Below are positions 13,301 through 26,499 of a stretch of DNA of 64,000 nt, in pieces. The notes below the pieces were generated by a model. It did no database searches, had not been told where the DNA came from, and worked only from the letters and a program-made list of their open reading frames with translations. How positions within the stretch are numbered: position 1 is the stretch's first letter; each line of letters opens with the position of its first letter. The translations under genes were made by a program, and so were the position numbers. The DNA comes from Dipylidium caninum (lineage: Eukaryota; Platyhelminthes; Cestoda; Cyclophyllidea; Dipylidiidae), in the NCBI GenBank assembly GCA_017562135.1, contig QEYB01001046.1, forward strand, positions 5,084,001 through 5,148,000. Reading direction: 5' to 3'.

Positions 13301-16300
13301 TCGAACAATGCCGCGGAAGGTCGCAGACAGTTTACGAGTGTTACTGACAGAGCCAAGCAGTTGACAGGAGTGGCGCTAGTTTCTGTTCGTATTCTCGACG
13401 AAAACGACTGTGCTCCTGAATTCACCCAGTCCCTGTACACATTTTCAGAGGAGGAAAATGTTCCCGATTACACGAAGCAGCAATCCACGAAATTTGATGG
13501 CAAACCGATAGGCGTTATTCTGGCTCACGACCGAGACCTCGACCCTGTCCTGACGTACTCCCTTCTAACCAATCCCCAGGATGCGTTCACAATCGACGCC
13601 AAGTCAGGCACCTTGCACATTGTTCGGCCATTCGACAGAGAAGCCTTTCTCACGTCAAAATACGAGGGTATAGAAGTTAGGCGGGTCCCATCGACAAACG
13701 GGACCTCGGTAGTGGCGCACTTGCGGGCCCAGGTCTCCGATGGGAAACACAAAGCCACCACGGAGATCCTGGTGACCATCACCGATGTCAACGATTGCCC
13801 TCCCATCTTCGAAAAGACGACATACGAATTTTGTGTAGAGGAGAATCGCCGACCCCTTAACGGCCATCCCGTCGGCACGGTGAGGGCTCACGACGCCGAT
13901 GCCGGGCTCAATGGGAAAATATTCTACCGTCTGCAGCCAGTAAACAGCCATGGCTACTCCAATTCCACCAACTATCTACGAGACTACAATCCTGCACGGC
14001 ATTTCAAGGTGGATCCCAGTTCCGGTGACATACACGCGTTGCGTCCCCTAGACCGGGAACAGTACATCCACCATACATTCCACGTCATCGCCATTGATAC
14101 TTCCGGCAGTCCGCTTTACCCGCGGAGAATGGGCGGTAAAAGGCCTCAGTTCACAGCGACCACGACAGTGACGGTCAGGGTGAACGATGAGAATGACAAT
14201 GCGCCCACAATCATCTTTCCCGCCTCGCACACAACACTGCGCGTTGAGGCGGGAGCGCCGGCCGGCCAGCAGATATTCACAGTGACCGCCACTGATCCCG
14301 ATGCCGCGGAGAACGGCACTGTGCGCTACTCCCTGCGCCAGTCCACACCCCTGGCGGCGGAGGCTCGAGACGGGGAGGCGGGCGGCCAGGGAGACGTCTT
14401 CTCCATCGACGAACAGACGGGGGTCGTTCTGTTGACGGAAGACCTCCCCAGCACCCCGAAAAAATACCTCCTCACCATTGGCGCCCACGACTTAGGAAGT
14501 TCCATTCAGCGAAATACCTCAATTGCAGCCATTATACACGTTGTGCCTGTGAGTTTGTTCAATTCCAACTTCAAAGGTGGTTTTGTTAGACTGCGTAAGA
14601 GAAGAACTGGCATCTCACGTTGCTAAATTAGGCCTGTGCGAGGCAGCCTGACGCATACTATCAGCTAATTTGCATACTTTGATTCGCAGTGGTTCGCACA
14701 GATCTGCTTCGTAGGAATATAACATCGAGTTTGGGCAGCCTCCCGACCACCCGGTTAGGAGATGTACTAAACGTCACGAGCATGGGAGAATCTCAAAAAT
14801 CCATAAATCTCACCTTCGAAAGCACTTAGGTGTGACGAATCCCCTCACCACTGCCTTAGCACTCAAGGCCATCGCGTCCACCGTCCACACCGCGACGAAC
14901 CTAAGTGGCGCATTAGGCCAAGACGAAGGGGATTTGAGCCGCCACCGGTGCGGGAGATCGTGAAGGGCCCTCATAGACTACTAACAGTTTTAAAATGCAG
15001 AAGAACCAGTTAGAAGGCGCCAAGGGCTACAGAAGCGATGGGAGACCTCCTGTGATGGACGAGGAAGGGGCCAGCAATTGCTTCCCGCACAGCTGCATGC
15101 CGAGGCTGCTACAACCCGAGACTCATCGTGTCGCCTCCGGGGACTTTGGCAGCAGAGGAGACCACGTCATGGGAGCCGGCGAGGGAAGCTCCGACGGTAC
15201 CAGACTATCGCCGCCACTGCCGTTGCCGCACTCGCCGACGGTGGCAACTCATCCTTTCTCCTTCCTCACCGATCGCATTATCATTTTCGTGCTCTCCTCG
15301 ATTTTCGTTGTCCTCCTCGTCGTTACCCTCATCCTCATTCTCCTCATACGTCGGCGCAGACTCGGTGAACTCAGTACGACTCATAGACACAAAGACGGCA
15401 TGAAGGGTAGGTCACAACGGCTGCTTTGGTGACATTGGTCTGTCTAAAAGCTGGTGAGGTGACTTTCCTGCTCAACTAATTTTTCTATTTAGCTACAGGC
15501 TAAACGGGCAGTGCGACTGTCCGCATGCGACCGTGCGGCGACAGATGCGATCACCCACAAGTCGGTGCTATGTTTATACAAACTTCGCTGCAGACGCAAT
15601 GCAGCTGCTGTAGTAAAAGTAGCAGGAGGGGACGACAAGTTCACATGCTCACGAGAGTGCGGACTGGAACTCATTAAAGTCAAACACCTCCTATGCCTGC
15701 TGATGGCGACAAGTGTCAGGTGCACGTGCATCTCCTCATGCAGTCCGCAGACTGACATTGCTTGTAAAGCAAGTTGATCGACAAGAATGGCGAAGGCGTT
15801 TGGCCTTCAGGCAAATGCGTTACTGGAGAGGACACGGTTGTGAAGGGTGACAGTGCGGAAGGTGGAAGCTTGCAGAAAAGATCGGATGTCCACTTCGTAT
15901 GGGATGAAGAGCCAGAGAGCATTTGGGGATTTAATCCACTGTCGCAATGTGGCTGTCTTCCCGGCGGAGCACCTGAGCGGATGAGTGTGTGTTGGAAGAG
16001 CTCGGCAGACGAGAGGGGCTGCGAGATTTATCAGTCATTTAGGTGAAAATCGCTGCAATAAGTCGAATACACCCCCCAGCGCCTCAAACCTAACTGCCGA
16101 GGTGACCGTGAATTGCAAATCCGGGGTTTACACTGTCTTATACCTAGTGGAGTTGGCATGGGGTAACCCGCGGCCTTCACTCTATTTCGCATTCAGTGCA
16201 GCCGATTCAAAACAACGCGGCACGTGGCGTGCTGTCCTGTGCAACTAATACGCTGCAGCTGATTCGAAACGACGAGGCTCCCAGCGGCAAGGCCCTCCTC

Positions 16301-19300
16301 TATCGAGCAGGACTTCCATCCGACGGAGCATCGCGCAGCGACTCCGAGGTGAGGAGTATCATCACGTCAGAGACATATCCGGCAAACAGCGAGGACCCCT
16401 ACACCCTGCTCAAGCCCCTCAACAGAAGCCAGGCCGGTTGCCTGCCGTGTGACGACGTAGGTTTGCCAAGCTCACATTATTTTGGATCCAACACCGCCCC
16501 CATGCTGGAGGGAACGGTCTGATGGTTTGACGCATTAGGTCGTAATAAACCCGCCTTATGACGGAACATGACGGTTAACGGAAGAGCCACTGCGCTACAT
16601 GGAAAAGCGTGTCCCCCTGGTTGATGCGCCTTCTATTTCTCTCCTTGGCCAGTGTCTCTTTCAGATGACGTCTTTGGAACGCCAGTCTGAGACTCGTACC
16701 CTCCCGGTCCTCACAAATAAGGTGATTTTGTGACCAGTCGGAGAATAAATTTCCCCGGATAGACGGTCTAATGCACCCTTAATGCCAAAAAACGCATTTT
16801 CCATGGGACTCTCCAGATGATACGCAAGCTAGGAGGCAGGGGGAAAGAGGGCACCGCTCAACCTTAAATGGGGGACTCTTCTTTCGCAGGACCTTCCCGT
16901 CTATTCGAAGCCTCTTGCTCCTAATAAACCTTCTTATTGTCGTGCCACGGGTTGGGCACTTTCGGCGATTTCTCAGAGCCCCATCAGACACTTAACAACA
17001 GCAACAACAACATCAGCATCCCTGTCGTCGTCGTCGTAGTCCTGACTGTAAATAACGTGCAATTGGGGTGTTCATTGAATTCCCTCTGTCCGTGCTTACT
17101 GTTCGGGACATGTCGAATTACACCGCGCAGGCTGCAGAACTGGACAGTTTAGGGAGGCAGCAATTGTGACTCAGCGTGGGGCGAGGAAACGACAATTCCA
17201 CTCTTTCCCGCACGTCAACACGATGGAGACGGGGGCTGGGGAGACGCGCCTCCTGAATTTTTAAAGTGCAAATTTGTCCACTTCCCATAAGGTTTCATTT
17301 TTTGTCTGCAGGCAGGATACAAACCCTACAGTCATTGCGTGCCGGTGAACTCCTTCCCAGCCCTGGTACGCATTCGGAACTCAGGAATATCACGTAGGTC
17401 ACCCGTGTTCGGTTATTGCGATGCCGGTTTTTGCCTTGAGCAAATTATCCTCCATCGGCGGTTCTGCCTCATGAAGCATACCGATGGGAAGGAAGGCAAA
17501 AGGTCTCTGAGAAAGGCATATAAACGGCGCCCAAATAGAGATGATATAAGCACAGTCTCGAAAAGCCGCAAGTATGTTTGAGACTTAAGAGAACGCCACA
17601 GCCTATGGGAATTCGACAAAAGCATCCCCGTTGCATAGTCGCATCGTTTGCGTCTGCCTGTTTAGTCCAGCATTTACCCGTTTCCTGATGGACTCTTCCA
17701 CCGTCCTGGGGACCAGCTCTTCGGTGCTTGTCGACCCTATTTCCCAGACTTACCCCGAGGATTTCAGGGCATGTGAGATCCATGATGGCAAACCGAAGGC
17801 TCCTACAGTGTCCACCTTTACTCCCGTCGTCGTCCCCGCATCGTGCGACGACACGTTGACCCCTCAGCCCGCGAGGGGTGACATTGGCATTGTGAAGAGC
17901 TTGGAGTGAAGCAAGAGGGACGTAGCTTTGTTGAAGACGGCGCTATGGCTGCTTTGGCGAAGGTTACCTTTATCTCCGACCTCCCGCTATTTGCCATTTA
18001 CTTAATGCTTACCCAGTAAAAGATTATCACATCAAGAAGATGTGCCAAACAATAAAGTCCCACAAGGGGGCGTGCGAAAGGCATAATAGCCTTCTAATGC
18101 GGTCTTCTCAATGAATTTGAGTGTCCACTGAGGGCATGGCGACCAACTAACTGGCGCAGAGGCCGTTTAGCGACTGTTGGCAGTCGTTTTGTCTCGTCTC
18201 AGCAACTGTGAAAATAGAGCGCTTTGTTGTTAGCACTGGTTAAATTCGAGGATGGAGAACCGTCGTAGTCTTCACATGGTACCTGCTGGCGTGCGAATTT
18301 TTTTGCCACTTAACAGAACTCGTGCGAGAACCTGTGAACGCCTGTAAAGAGTCCGCTCTCCAAGCACATACACAACACGGCGTATCTTCGGTAGGTGAAT
18401 TTTTTCAAACGCACGCGTTTCTTGCTAGAGTCACATTTTTACACCTCCCTCCTCGGCGGCGCGAAGTTTCCACAAATCCTCCCCTTCGCCCCACTCCACG
18501 CCGCGCCACTCTGCAGCACTCGCCCGCGGACTCACCCACCCACTCTCCGCCGGCAACATGCGCAGCTCCCTTTTCGGAGCTTCAAAGCACCTTCAGCAGC
18601 AGACGCGTAAATTTCCTTGTGGGGAGCTGGGGCGGTTTACGTCTTCCATTACAGTTTGCTTTCCCCACAATCCCCTTGGGGAATGCGCGCAGCCTGGCGC
18701 TGCGAACATGGACGCCCCTAAAAATTGTCGCAGTTTAACATTATTAATCGACTGCATATAAGCGCAGGCGAGTGCGACCACCTCAACAACCTCCCCCTAG
18801 GCGAGGGAAGACCTCTGGAGGCTCCGGGCCGTCGCCATGGCAACAATGGCGCCAGTATCCGACTCGCTGCCTCTGTTTGGCTAGTAGCCCGTCAACGCGC
18901 CGTCATGGGGCCAGTGCATTTTGCACGGTTTGTTTGTGATGCGGCACGTCGCTCAGGATCCACACTCGAATAAGTCGTCTGGGAGGCGGACGCACTGCCA
19001 GTGGCAGAGCTTGTGAGCGCCGCCTTTTGGGTCGCATGGGCGCAGAGCTCTGAATATCACGAATTCCGAGATCGCGCATGCCCTCGGGGCGACTTGGGGC
19101 TGTCGGGTGCGCCGTCTCTCACTTTGATGCGATGTGAGCGTGAATCTCGAACACTAATTTGAGGTTAAATATCAGACGAAACGCATACACTTTAATTAAT
19201 GTGGATCCACATAAACTGACCTTTGTGGCAGAGGCGGCAGTTATTAATAATTACTGGACCTGAGCTAATTAGTTCTTACCAAAGACGAAACCACCTAAAG

Positions 19301-21209
19301 CCCAAGCGGGATACACAGAGCCTGTGTCTATCGTGGAATCAACCACGCCTCTGTGACGAAGGTTTCGCAAATGAAATATACTACGTCTTCTTCCATCTCA
19401 GTGGCCTCCTCTCGGAGGTTCGTCTACTGCGAAATGGGGGCGGGCGTGGGGGATGGGACAGCACTGGGGTGAAGAGCCCACCTGCAGCTCTTCACTGCCA
19501 GAGGCCGCCATCAGTCCATTCCACCTCGCCTGCCACAGTTCTGTCGGACCGCTGTGTCCCTGACAGATTAAGGCTTGAATGAAGCGCGCATACTGACGCT
19601 GCTCCTCCACTGACGCGAAGCAGTTCGAACGAAATAAGACGAGTGGCAGTTAAGCTGCCCGTTCCGTGGATCAGTATACGATTTCCCCATGTCCACTTAG
19701 TAATACAGGCGGAATTCGCAGTCCCGTTCACCGTCGACTCTGCGCCTCTCTTACATGCAAACTGTAGAAGTGTACGCATGAATGTATCTCCCCTTTCGTC
19801 CGACATGTAGTGGTATGCAGTGATATTTCGATTCCATATGCACGGAACTAATGCATTCTTTGAACGTCAGCAGAGGATGACGCCCAGGAGCAGACTGCCG
19901 TCCTCTACTCGTCCTCTGACAGCTGTCCAACCGGGTGCACCCCTGTGTGTCCCGTCGGCACGACACCGCGCACCACGAGACATCAAGGCTGCCGGGAGGG
20001 AGCCGACCAGCCCCGACGACGGAGCGCCTCTCGTCGCGGGCCTCGTTGCCCAGCCCTGGAAAGACTCTTCTGCGGCTGCCTCCTCCGCCTACACCGAGAT
20101 ACCTGACAAACTCGTGACGACCGCCGCAGACGGTGGAACCAACATGGGTGGATATCAGCTGTTGCTCCATCAAAAGGTGCCTAGTCAAGAGTCAACGATG
20201 TGAAAGGATGCTTGGCCAAATTTGTGCCTGTTGTCGCTGTCCAGCTATTCCCGGAGGGGAGACTCATTTGTAGCCAAGTCTGCGTGCTCATTTATAATTA
20301 GCGGGGGAGGAAGTAGGCAGACACAGAGCGCGGTGGGTTGCCGTTGAGCTTCCCTTCACACTGTCCTCTGTGCAAATGCGCACCAATCTCGGCTGCGCAC
20401 CAACAACTGGTGACGAGGTGGTGAGGGCCTCAGACCCTCCTGGTCTGCCAGATGGCCGAGTGCCCATAAGGCAACCGGTTGGCCGGAGGCGGCATATGGT
20501 TCATTTCGCCAGGAGGCCATTTCCGCCCTTTATTTTGGGGTCGGTGAGGCAGCCAGAGTCTCCGACGAGCAGTCAACTAACTTAACCGTCCAAGTCCCAT
20601 TGCATCCACTCTGCCCACGGGTCTGCTTTATTTCCGACAAATTCTGCCTTTTACCACAGTTCAGTTGCGCACAGCGGCAACAGCCGCGCAATAAGTGACC
20701 GCCTTTTCGTGAGTAGTCCACTCTGTGAAAGAAGTATGAAATTACTTTCCCTTAGTGAAAAATACTCATCTTTTACACAATTAACATGGGATATATGAAT
20801 GTTACATCACGTCAACTTGCTTATTTAGATGCCAGTTTTGATTCGAGGTCGACGTTCGCTTGGCAGAACGACTCAGAGAGAAAATGCGACTGAATTCACC
20901 CCACCGGAGGCTGCGTGGCCTTCTTCGTCTGACGACAATAACGAGGATTTAACTGCAACAATCACCAGGTTTTCTGGCAGCGATGCAGGTGGAGGCGTCT
21001 TCAAGGCAGGCGCACTGCAGCCCACGGGGCGAAGCGGCGGTTCGGACTGGGATTCGGCTGGGGAAGACTCCGCAACCTCGGCGGTGCCTCCTCCTCCTCC
21101 CCCCCCTCCTCACAGGGTTGTCACTTTTTCAGCCAGCAGCATTTCTCTCGACAAACTGGCAACCTCCGGGGAGGCCTCATCCAAGACCGCGGAGTCGAGT
21201 TACGTGTAG
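7373..21209 (+). CDS. protocadherin, seven cadherin repeats, one TM, PDZ-ligand tail
   Basis: Calcium-dependent cell-adhesion receptor of the plasma membrane. My nine-exon model is 7373-8377, 10822-11445, 13205-14548, 15001-15406, 16197-16456, 17312-17365, 17666-17772, 19876-20176 and 20829-21209; it joins in frame to 1,493 aa. Residues 1-24 are a signal peptide (PILVLFALIILISAPSHA). Seven extracellular cadherin repeats follow, each of the first six closed by a calcium motif: DVNDHKP (~171), DENDNVP (~293), DVNDVTP (~424), DENDCAP (~608), DVNDCPP (~737) and DENDNAP (~871). A linker leads to the membrane helix at ~1084-1107 (IIIFVLSSIFVVLLVVTLIL) and an RRRR stop-transfer. The C-terminus is ESSYV, a class I PDZ ligand. 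Seven repeats, one helix and a long tail fit the protocadherin layout rather than classical cadherins; no catenin-binding motif is evident. Exons 1-4 are secure, tail exons 5-8 less so. The start is chosen for its signal peptide; the GTG one codon upstream is not used. Confidence 0.93.
8378..10821 (+). other. protocadherin intron 1 with GC-AG borders
   Basis: The exon ends at the codons for RGQNGQ and the next bases are GCAAGT instead of GTAAGT. The downstream exon after TATCGCAG continues VSFEFPT, the expected continuation of a cadherin calcium-binding strand (DxDRGxNGxVSY). No GT donor in phase lies at this point. Apart from compositional noise I see nothing encoded in this 2.4 kb. Confidence 0.75.
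11724..11738 (+). repeat. 15-nt poly-G tract
   Basis: Uninterrupted run of 15 G within protocadherin intron 2. It can mutate in length readily and is a common place for assembly errors. The remainder of that intron (11446-13204) shows no gene. Confidence 0.95.
15001..15406 (+). other. protocadherin exon 4: membrane helix and juxtamembrane tail
   Basis: This exon encodes the extracellular linker, the transmembrane segment and the first cytoplasmic residues. The linker is Gly/Pro/Ser-rich with two cysteines (NCFPHSC). The helix is 24 hydrophobic residues flanked by DR outside and RRRR inside, which sets the orientation: N-terminus out, tail in. The acceptor is TTAAAATGCAG and the donor is AAGG|GTAGGT, leaving phase 1. 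The next acceptor that keeps the frame open is at 16197; acceptors near 15492 lead to an immediate stop. Confidence 0.9.
16197..21209 (+). other. protocadherin cytoplasmic-tail exons (model details uncertain)
   Basis: Five exons make the tail. The first (16197-16456) and the last two (19876-20176, 20829-21209) have clear open frames and good splice sites. The last is Ser/Pro-rich, with an eight-proline run before HRVVTFSASSISLD, and ends ESSYV. The short middle exons (17312-17365, 17666-17772) are chosen because they alone preserve phase. An alternative frame is open at 17666-17909, and exon 5 could read on to a stop at 16522. Alternative tails are therefore possible, as is common in protocadherins. 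Introns between hold no other visible feature. Confidence 0.6.
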
Positions 21210-24200
21210 TGGATTTGCTAACCGAGTAAACACCCTTCTCCCCTTCACTTCATTCCCACCATTTTATCATTTGCGTTTGTTTGTGTAAGAAGGCGCATGT
21301 AGCAGTCACTCACTCCGACTTCACTTATTTTAAGCCAACTGTTCCCCTTACGACGGTAATTGCCAGCAAAACACCATGAACACTCCTTACTGCATTGCCG
21401 GAGTTTTACAAAAAGTGGATTCCCCTTGTGAGCTTCGTGCTGCGAGAAGGCAGTAGCCGAGAATCCCCATGCATAAAGTGGTTGACATCTAAAAAAAGAC
21501 AACAATAACTGCGTAAAAAGGCGGTAATGACAACCGTGGACGGCAACGGACGCGACCAATCAGCTTTTATCGACTGATGCATCAAGAAGTGGCTCCGCGG
21601 GAATTTTGTCTGCCTGCGGCCAAACGCCATGCTCTTTGACAGCGTGACGCGAGGGCCGGCGCCATCAGTAAGTGGGGTGAAGCAGAGATTTTGTCTAAAT
21701 CGGGCTTCTAACTCGAAAATAAGGCCACATTCCACAAGACCAAGTCCAAGCTCACCTCGGAGTAGCGCGAACAAAGTTTTCAAGACGTGTGCACCACTTA
21801 TTCCCTGAGTCTCCCCGTCCTCTACCGGCCCTTGTTCCCTCTCCACGTCCGTGTTTTTTACGCACCTACAAACGGTGCCCTAGCAGCGTCCTCAGCTTCG
21901 ACCCTCCAGCCCCACGAGCTCGGAGACGGTGGCGGGTGAGGCGGCACACGCCTGTTTACACCCCACGTCAACACCGCCTCGATTGCTCAACGTTTTGGTT
22001 GACGTTTTCGTATACGTGAGCATGTGTGAGAGGTAATGAAAACTAATGTGCCATACAAATGTCCTTCTCGGGCCCAACAGGGATTTGGTATTTGCACTTA
22101 ATCAGAGCTTCTCGCCACATACCACGTGAGTCAATATGATTTGGAGATGGCGAATGTTGCGGACCCGCGAGGTGGGCTCGAAGCAAGGCAGGCGGCGCCG
22201 ACGCTGTTGCGCACGTGCTCCGCGCTTTTCCGTCTCTCCCGCGCACATGCTCCGACGAGAGGATCAGCGTCGGGGAGGCGGGCGCCCGATGCTCCGCCTA
22301 AGCGCACCGGGTCTACTGGCACTATGCGAATTAGGTGTGCTGTCGGAGTATTTTTTAATGGGATAGTGGAGGTCACAGAGCCCCGTCAAACTGCACCACC
22401 TCACCATCATACTCCGTAACGCTTCGGCCACAGATGTGCCGAGGTGGCCATGTTCATTAAGGAACTGCGAGGGGGCTACACCAACCCTGACGATGTCGGA
22501 CGGTCATGAGAGAGCCCAGAGTCCCGTGGGGACACCCCCTCACACTCCCACCCCCGATGAGCATGCGAGTGGAGTGGCCTCAGGAAATCCTCACAATTCA
22601 GTCCAAACATCAACAGATGCATGCTAGAATTCCATCTTTCCGGTCGGGGCTTGCTTTTCTCCTTGTACTGATTTGCGCAAGGCACGGATGAGTGCTTCAC
22701 CGTAAATACCGCATTCTTAGGGAAAAGGTCTCTTGGCTTTTTAATTAATCGCTTCCTTCTAAGAGCCACGGGACCACACACATTCAGTGCCTAGCGGGCA
22801 GAAGCGATGGCACACATTCATAGAAATGCCCAGCCGTAGTGTTTCCTCAACGGCGAGGTGCAGCGGCTGCGCCCGTGGCAGGCAAAGAGGCTGCTCGAAG
22901 TACGTCAGTAGAAAGGGCTTGACAGCGCGTGAACAATGTCGGGAAATCGGGTTCAAGCACAAGAAAGTGGGGGGCCACAACTCTTACTCTACTCCGCTGG
23001 GTTTCGCTCATCCTACTAGTGGCATGCAGGACTTGGGCGATGATGACTGGCGTCGACAAAAGTTGTATAAGCTGTTGGTTCTTACAGGGACTGGATGGCA
23101 TCACGTACGCATGCCACTGCCGTAACAGATGACCTGCATTAGCAGACATAAGAAAGTCGGGGGGGGGAAAAAACTAACCGCCTTCTTCCTCTACCCCACA
23201 TTCAAACACCCATGCGTTGCGAGAATCACTCGACCATCGCGACGTGGGGCATGTCGACTGATGGAATTCAGTTCCCACCAGAGGAGAAGCTGTAGCATGC
23301 CAAGTGCCAACGTCAAATAGGCGCGCAACAAGCATCATGGAGGAGAGAGCTTCTCAAACACTCGATTGGATTGCCGATCTGGAACGCAACTAGACTTAGT
23401 TCAGTTGTTTGGAAGGCCAGTGGGACGGGGAGCCGGGCACAATCTGCAGGTACCACAAAAGTCTCAATGCCTAGTAGTCGGACAGTCGACTTAATTGAGG
23501 TCGTCACACAAGGCTGGTGAAAAGCAACACAGGAGCGTCGACTACGACCCAGTGTGTACACTTTCCGTGCGTCTAAATCCCCTCGTGGCTCGAAACGCCC
23601 CACGGACACGCACGTTCGGAGTCTGTGCCACCGAACGGTAGCGCAGACACCGCATCGTGCGCCGTTTTGTGTGGCGAGGCAAGTGGCTCATTAGCGGAAG
23701 ACATGACATCGTGTCAAGCGCTTCTTGTGTGAGAACGGCGCAGGGGCTGCGTGGAGGTGCGACAACGTGCTCTGCTATTCGCTGCTGGTGCGCCGGGGGG
23801 GGGGGGGGTAGGGGTGCGCACAAATGCGCAGGAAATGCCCTAGTCGTCACCTCAAAGTGGAGCGCGCCTTCCCCACTTCTTCGGGCTTAAAAGCAATTAC
23901 CGTAGGCGTGGAGAATGCCACGGTGGTGAGGACTTCTTGTAGACGTAGAAATACAACTTGTGTGTGAATTCCGTTAAGCAGCGGGTGCAGTCGGCTCTTG
24001 AGCGAGACAAAAATGGCATCCACTACATTTGAAAGCATGACAGTCCAGCGCCTATCACATCTAACAATCTCGCTTCTAAGCCCCACGAATTTGTATTAAT
24101 TAGGGCCAACCAATCGTTCTACATTCAAGTAATGCGAACAAATTGCGCACCGAGATGAAGAAGAGGCCGGGGAAGGGACAAAATTGGCTGACACTGCCCT

Positions 24201-26495
24201 TTCACCCCAAGTTCACCTCTTCAACGGGCAACTTGTGTTGGAACCTGTCGTAGAAAGTGCACTTAGACAAACAAAGGGGGCACATTTAGAGGTCGTCGCT
24301 CGACAGGCGGACAGACGCACGAATATACGGACGGTCGGACGGAGAGACAGAGAGACAGGGTCAAATGCTCCACCACACTCCCACTCAGGCCCTGATCCTC
24401 GGCTCCAGACTCCCATTGGTTTTACGTAGAATGAATAAAACCAATAATTCGCTAAGAGAAGTGATGTTAATGGGGGTTAAGAAAGCCACCTCGGTCGGAA
24501 TGCCATTGGGGGAAGGGTGGCGCTTCATGCTCTCGGCTCGGTAAGAAGACGCGATAGTACACAATGCTCATGCAACTTCAGCAGGTAGATGGGACGCTGA
24601 AAATGAACTTTCTTGGAATAGCGAACTATAAATTTTTCGCCTAGTTGACTGCATCGAGATGGGAAGGATTGCGAGGATTAAGTTTACTTCTGATTATTCG
24701 CACCCACGCAGGCCATGGATTGTAGAAGGTAAGTGATCAGGCAGTTTTGGCCGTGGAATGATGGAGGGTTCGAGTGCACGACCCCCGACAGGGGAGCGAG
24801 TGGGGCTGGCAGAGCCACCTAAATGAGGATAAATGCCCTGTCAGTCGGTGCAAGATAAATTGCTGGCCGAATGCCGCGTAGGAGCCATTGAACGAAAGCA
24901 GGTCCACAATGACGCATATGCTCGACGGCGTTGACCACTCATATGGCCAGAAACCCTCCCAAAATCAATTATCGCAACACCAAACAGGGCGAAATCACAT
25001 TTTCGCCGCAATCTGGGGAAAATGTGAATCTACTTAGGCCATTACGTCCTTACGCCGAGTTCGAGTTGTTTTGATATGCGCAACGGGCGACTCAGTAGCC
25101 ACACGGGCGTGTCTCCTGCGAGTAATTCCCTCTTTAGGGAGAAGGATCCCACTTGGCTGGGAGGAGGCCCAAGCGGGCCACGTGGTCGTCTTAGCGCGGG
25201 TCGCACGGCCACCCCAGCGGCCTGTCTCGCTTCTCACATGCGCCCGTCTGGTGGGGAGGACGGGCGACTCGCAACCAGTCTCACTTGGGTGCAGTTGAAG
25301 CTGCTTCCGCGGGGCACCAGACGCGCCCTCACAAGGGTTGCTGCGGCATGCGGGTGGGATTTGGGGCACTTGAAAACGGCAACTGCCATTCACCTGCAGG
25401 TCCTGAACCTCTAAGTGAATGACATTCACTTTCGCGCCGCTGTTTCTCAATCCAAATTAAGTTACTTCACTTTGGGCAGATATCCTTATTTCCGCATTTG
25501 CGAGGATAGCAGATTTAAATCGAAAAATAATTCCTTCCAATCCCATTTGATGTAATTAAAGTCCCTTGACTCCGATGCAGGCTTCTACGGTAGAAAGGAA
25601 GACTCACAAATAGTCAGCATAAGAAACTCCATTCTCTTGAGTGAGAACAGGTTCCCCATGGAACATTAAAAGAAACCTTTGTTAATGTTGTTTAAATATT
25701 TGATGTCGTAGTCAATTACACCTTAGAGTCCCAGGTTCGCCTCAAATCTCACCTCACTTACCTGTCTTTCATCAAAAGCCAGAGGGGACATTTAGAGTGT
25801 GAGGGAAAATTAAGGGCACTGAAAGGCCAGGTATTCAAGCCCACTCCCTACCGAAGGCGGTACGTGCAAGTCTTAGCATCGCGTCAGGGAGAAAAATGTG
25901 AGTAAAAAGATTAAAATCGGCATTGCTGACTGATTTGATTCCTCAATGTGTGGAGCCTGAAGAGAAGAATGGAGGAAAGCGAGCAGTCAGCGGAACAGAG
26001 GGAGGACATAAAAAATCCCTCCCCATTCTTATGCGGTAATCTGTGCATGGTGTCGTCATCCCCACTGCCACCTTCCTTCAGGGATCTCGAAGCGGGAAAA
26101 CAGGGAAACGATAAAGACAAATGTGGCCATGGAGTCGCTATACCTGTTGGGATGGCAACTGAGGGACTGCGCACTTTGTCGTTCGACAACATTCGTCAAC
26201 GACGTTCACTACACCCAAGCCATCCATACACACATACCTTTTCCTCATTGCTTTTGACTTCTGCTTTTCATTTGGTAAGAGATTGTATCGCTCACTTGTG
26301 CACCCCCGCTTTTTTAAACCAAGTTACAAGTGGAAGAAAGAAACGCACACTCCAAAAACCCTTTATTCCCTTTTTTCCCGCAAGGCAAGCAGAGGAGGAG
26401 TTATGCGCCGTAGAGGGAACGAAGCCTCCAAAGAGGGCAGTGCCAAAATCGCTCTGCCTGACTTCGTTCTGGTGACTTCTCACTGACACATGCTC
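21210..26495. other. intergenic stretch between protocadherin and mariner remnant
   Basis: No gene is supported here. The sequence is GC-rich with many overlapping short ORFs on both strands, expected by chance. It includes a 14-nt poly-G run at 23795-23808. A minus-strand frame at 25034-25450 has an EGF-like ring of words (PPACRSNPCEGASG) but lacks the six-cysteine spacing and a convincing splice context. Confidence 0.6.
23795..23808 (+). repeat. 14-nt poly-G tract
   Basis: Uninterrupted run of 14 G in intergenic DNA. Length is unreliable in most sequencing methods. Confidence 0.95.
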
Positions 26496-26499
26496 CACA

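Noticed and set aside
15493..15780. Possible protocadherin exon after TCTATTTAG or CTACAG
   Set aside because: With the phase 1 donor at 15406 both acceptors give an immediate stop, while the acceptor at 16197 continues the frame.
25034..25450. Cysteine-containing minus-strand ORF resembling an EGF repeat
   Set aside because: Too few cysteines in the wrong spacing for EGF or laminin modules, and no convincing neighbouring exons.
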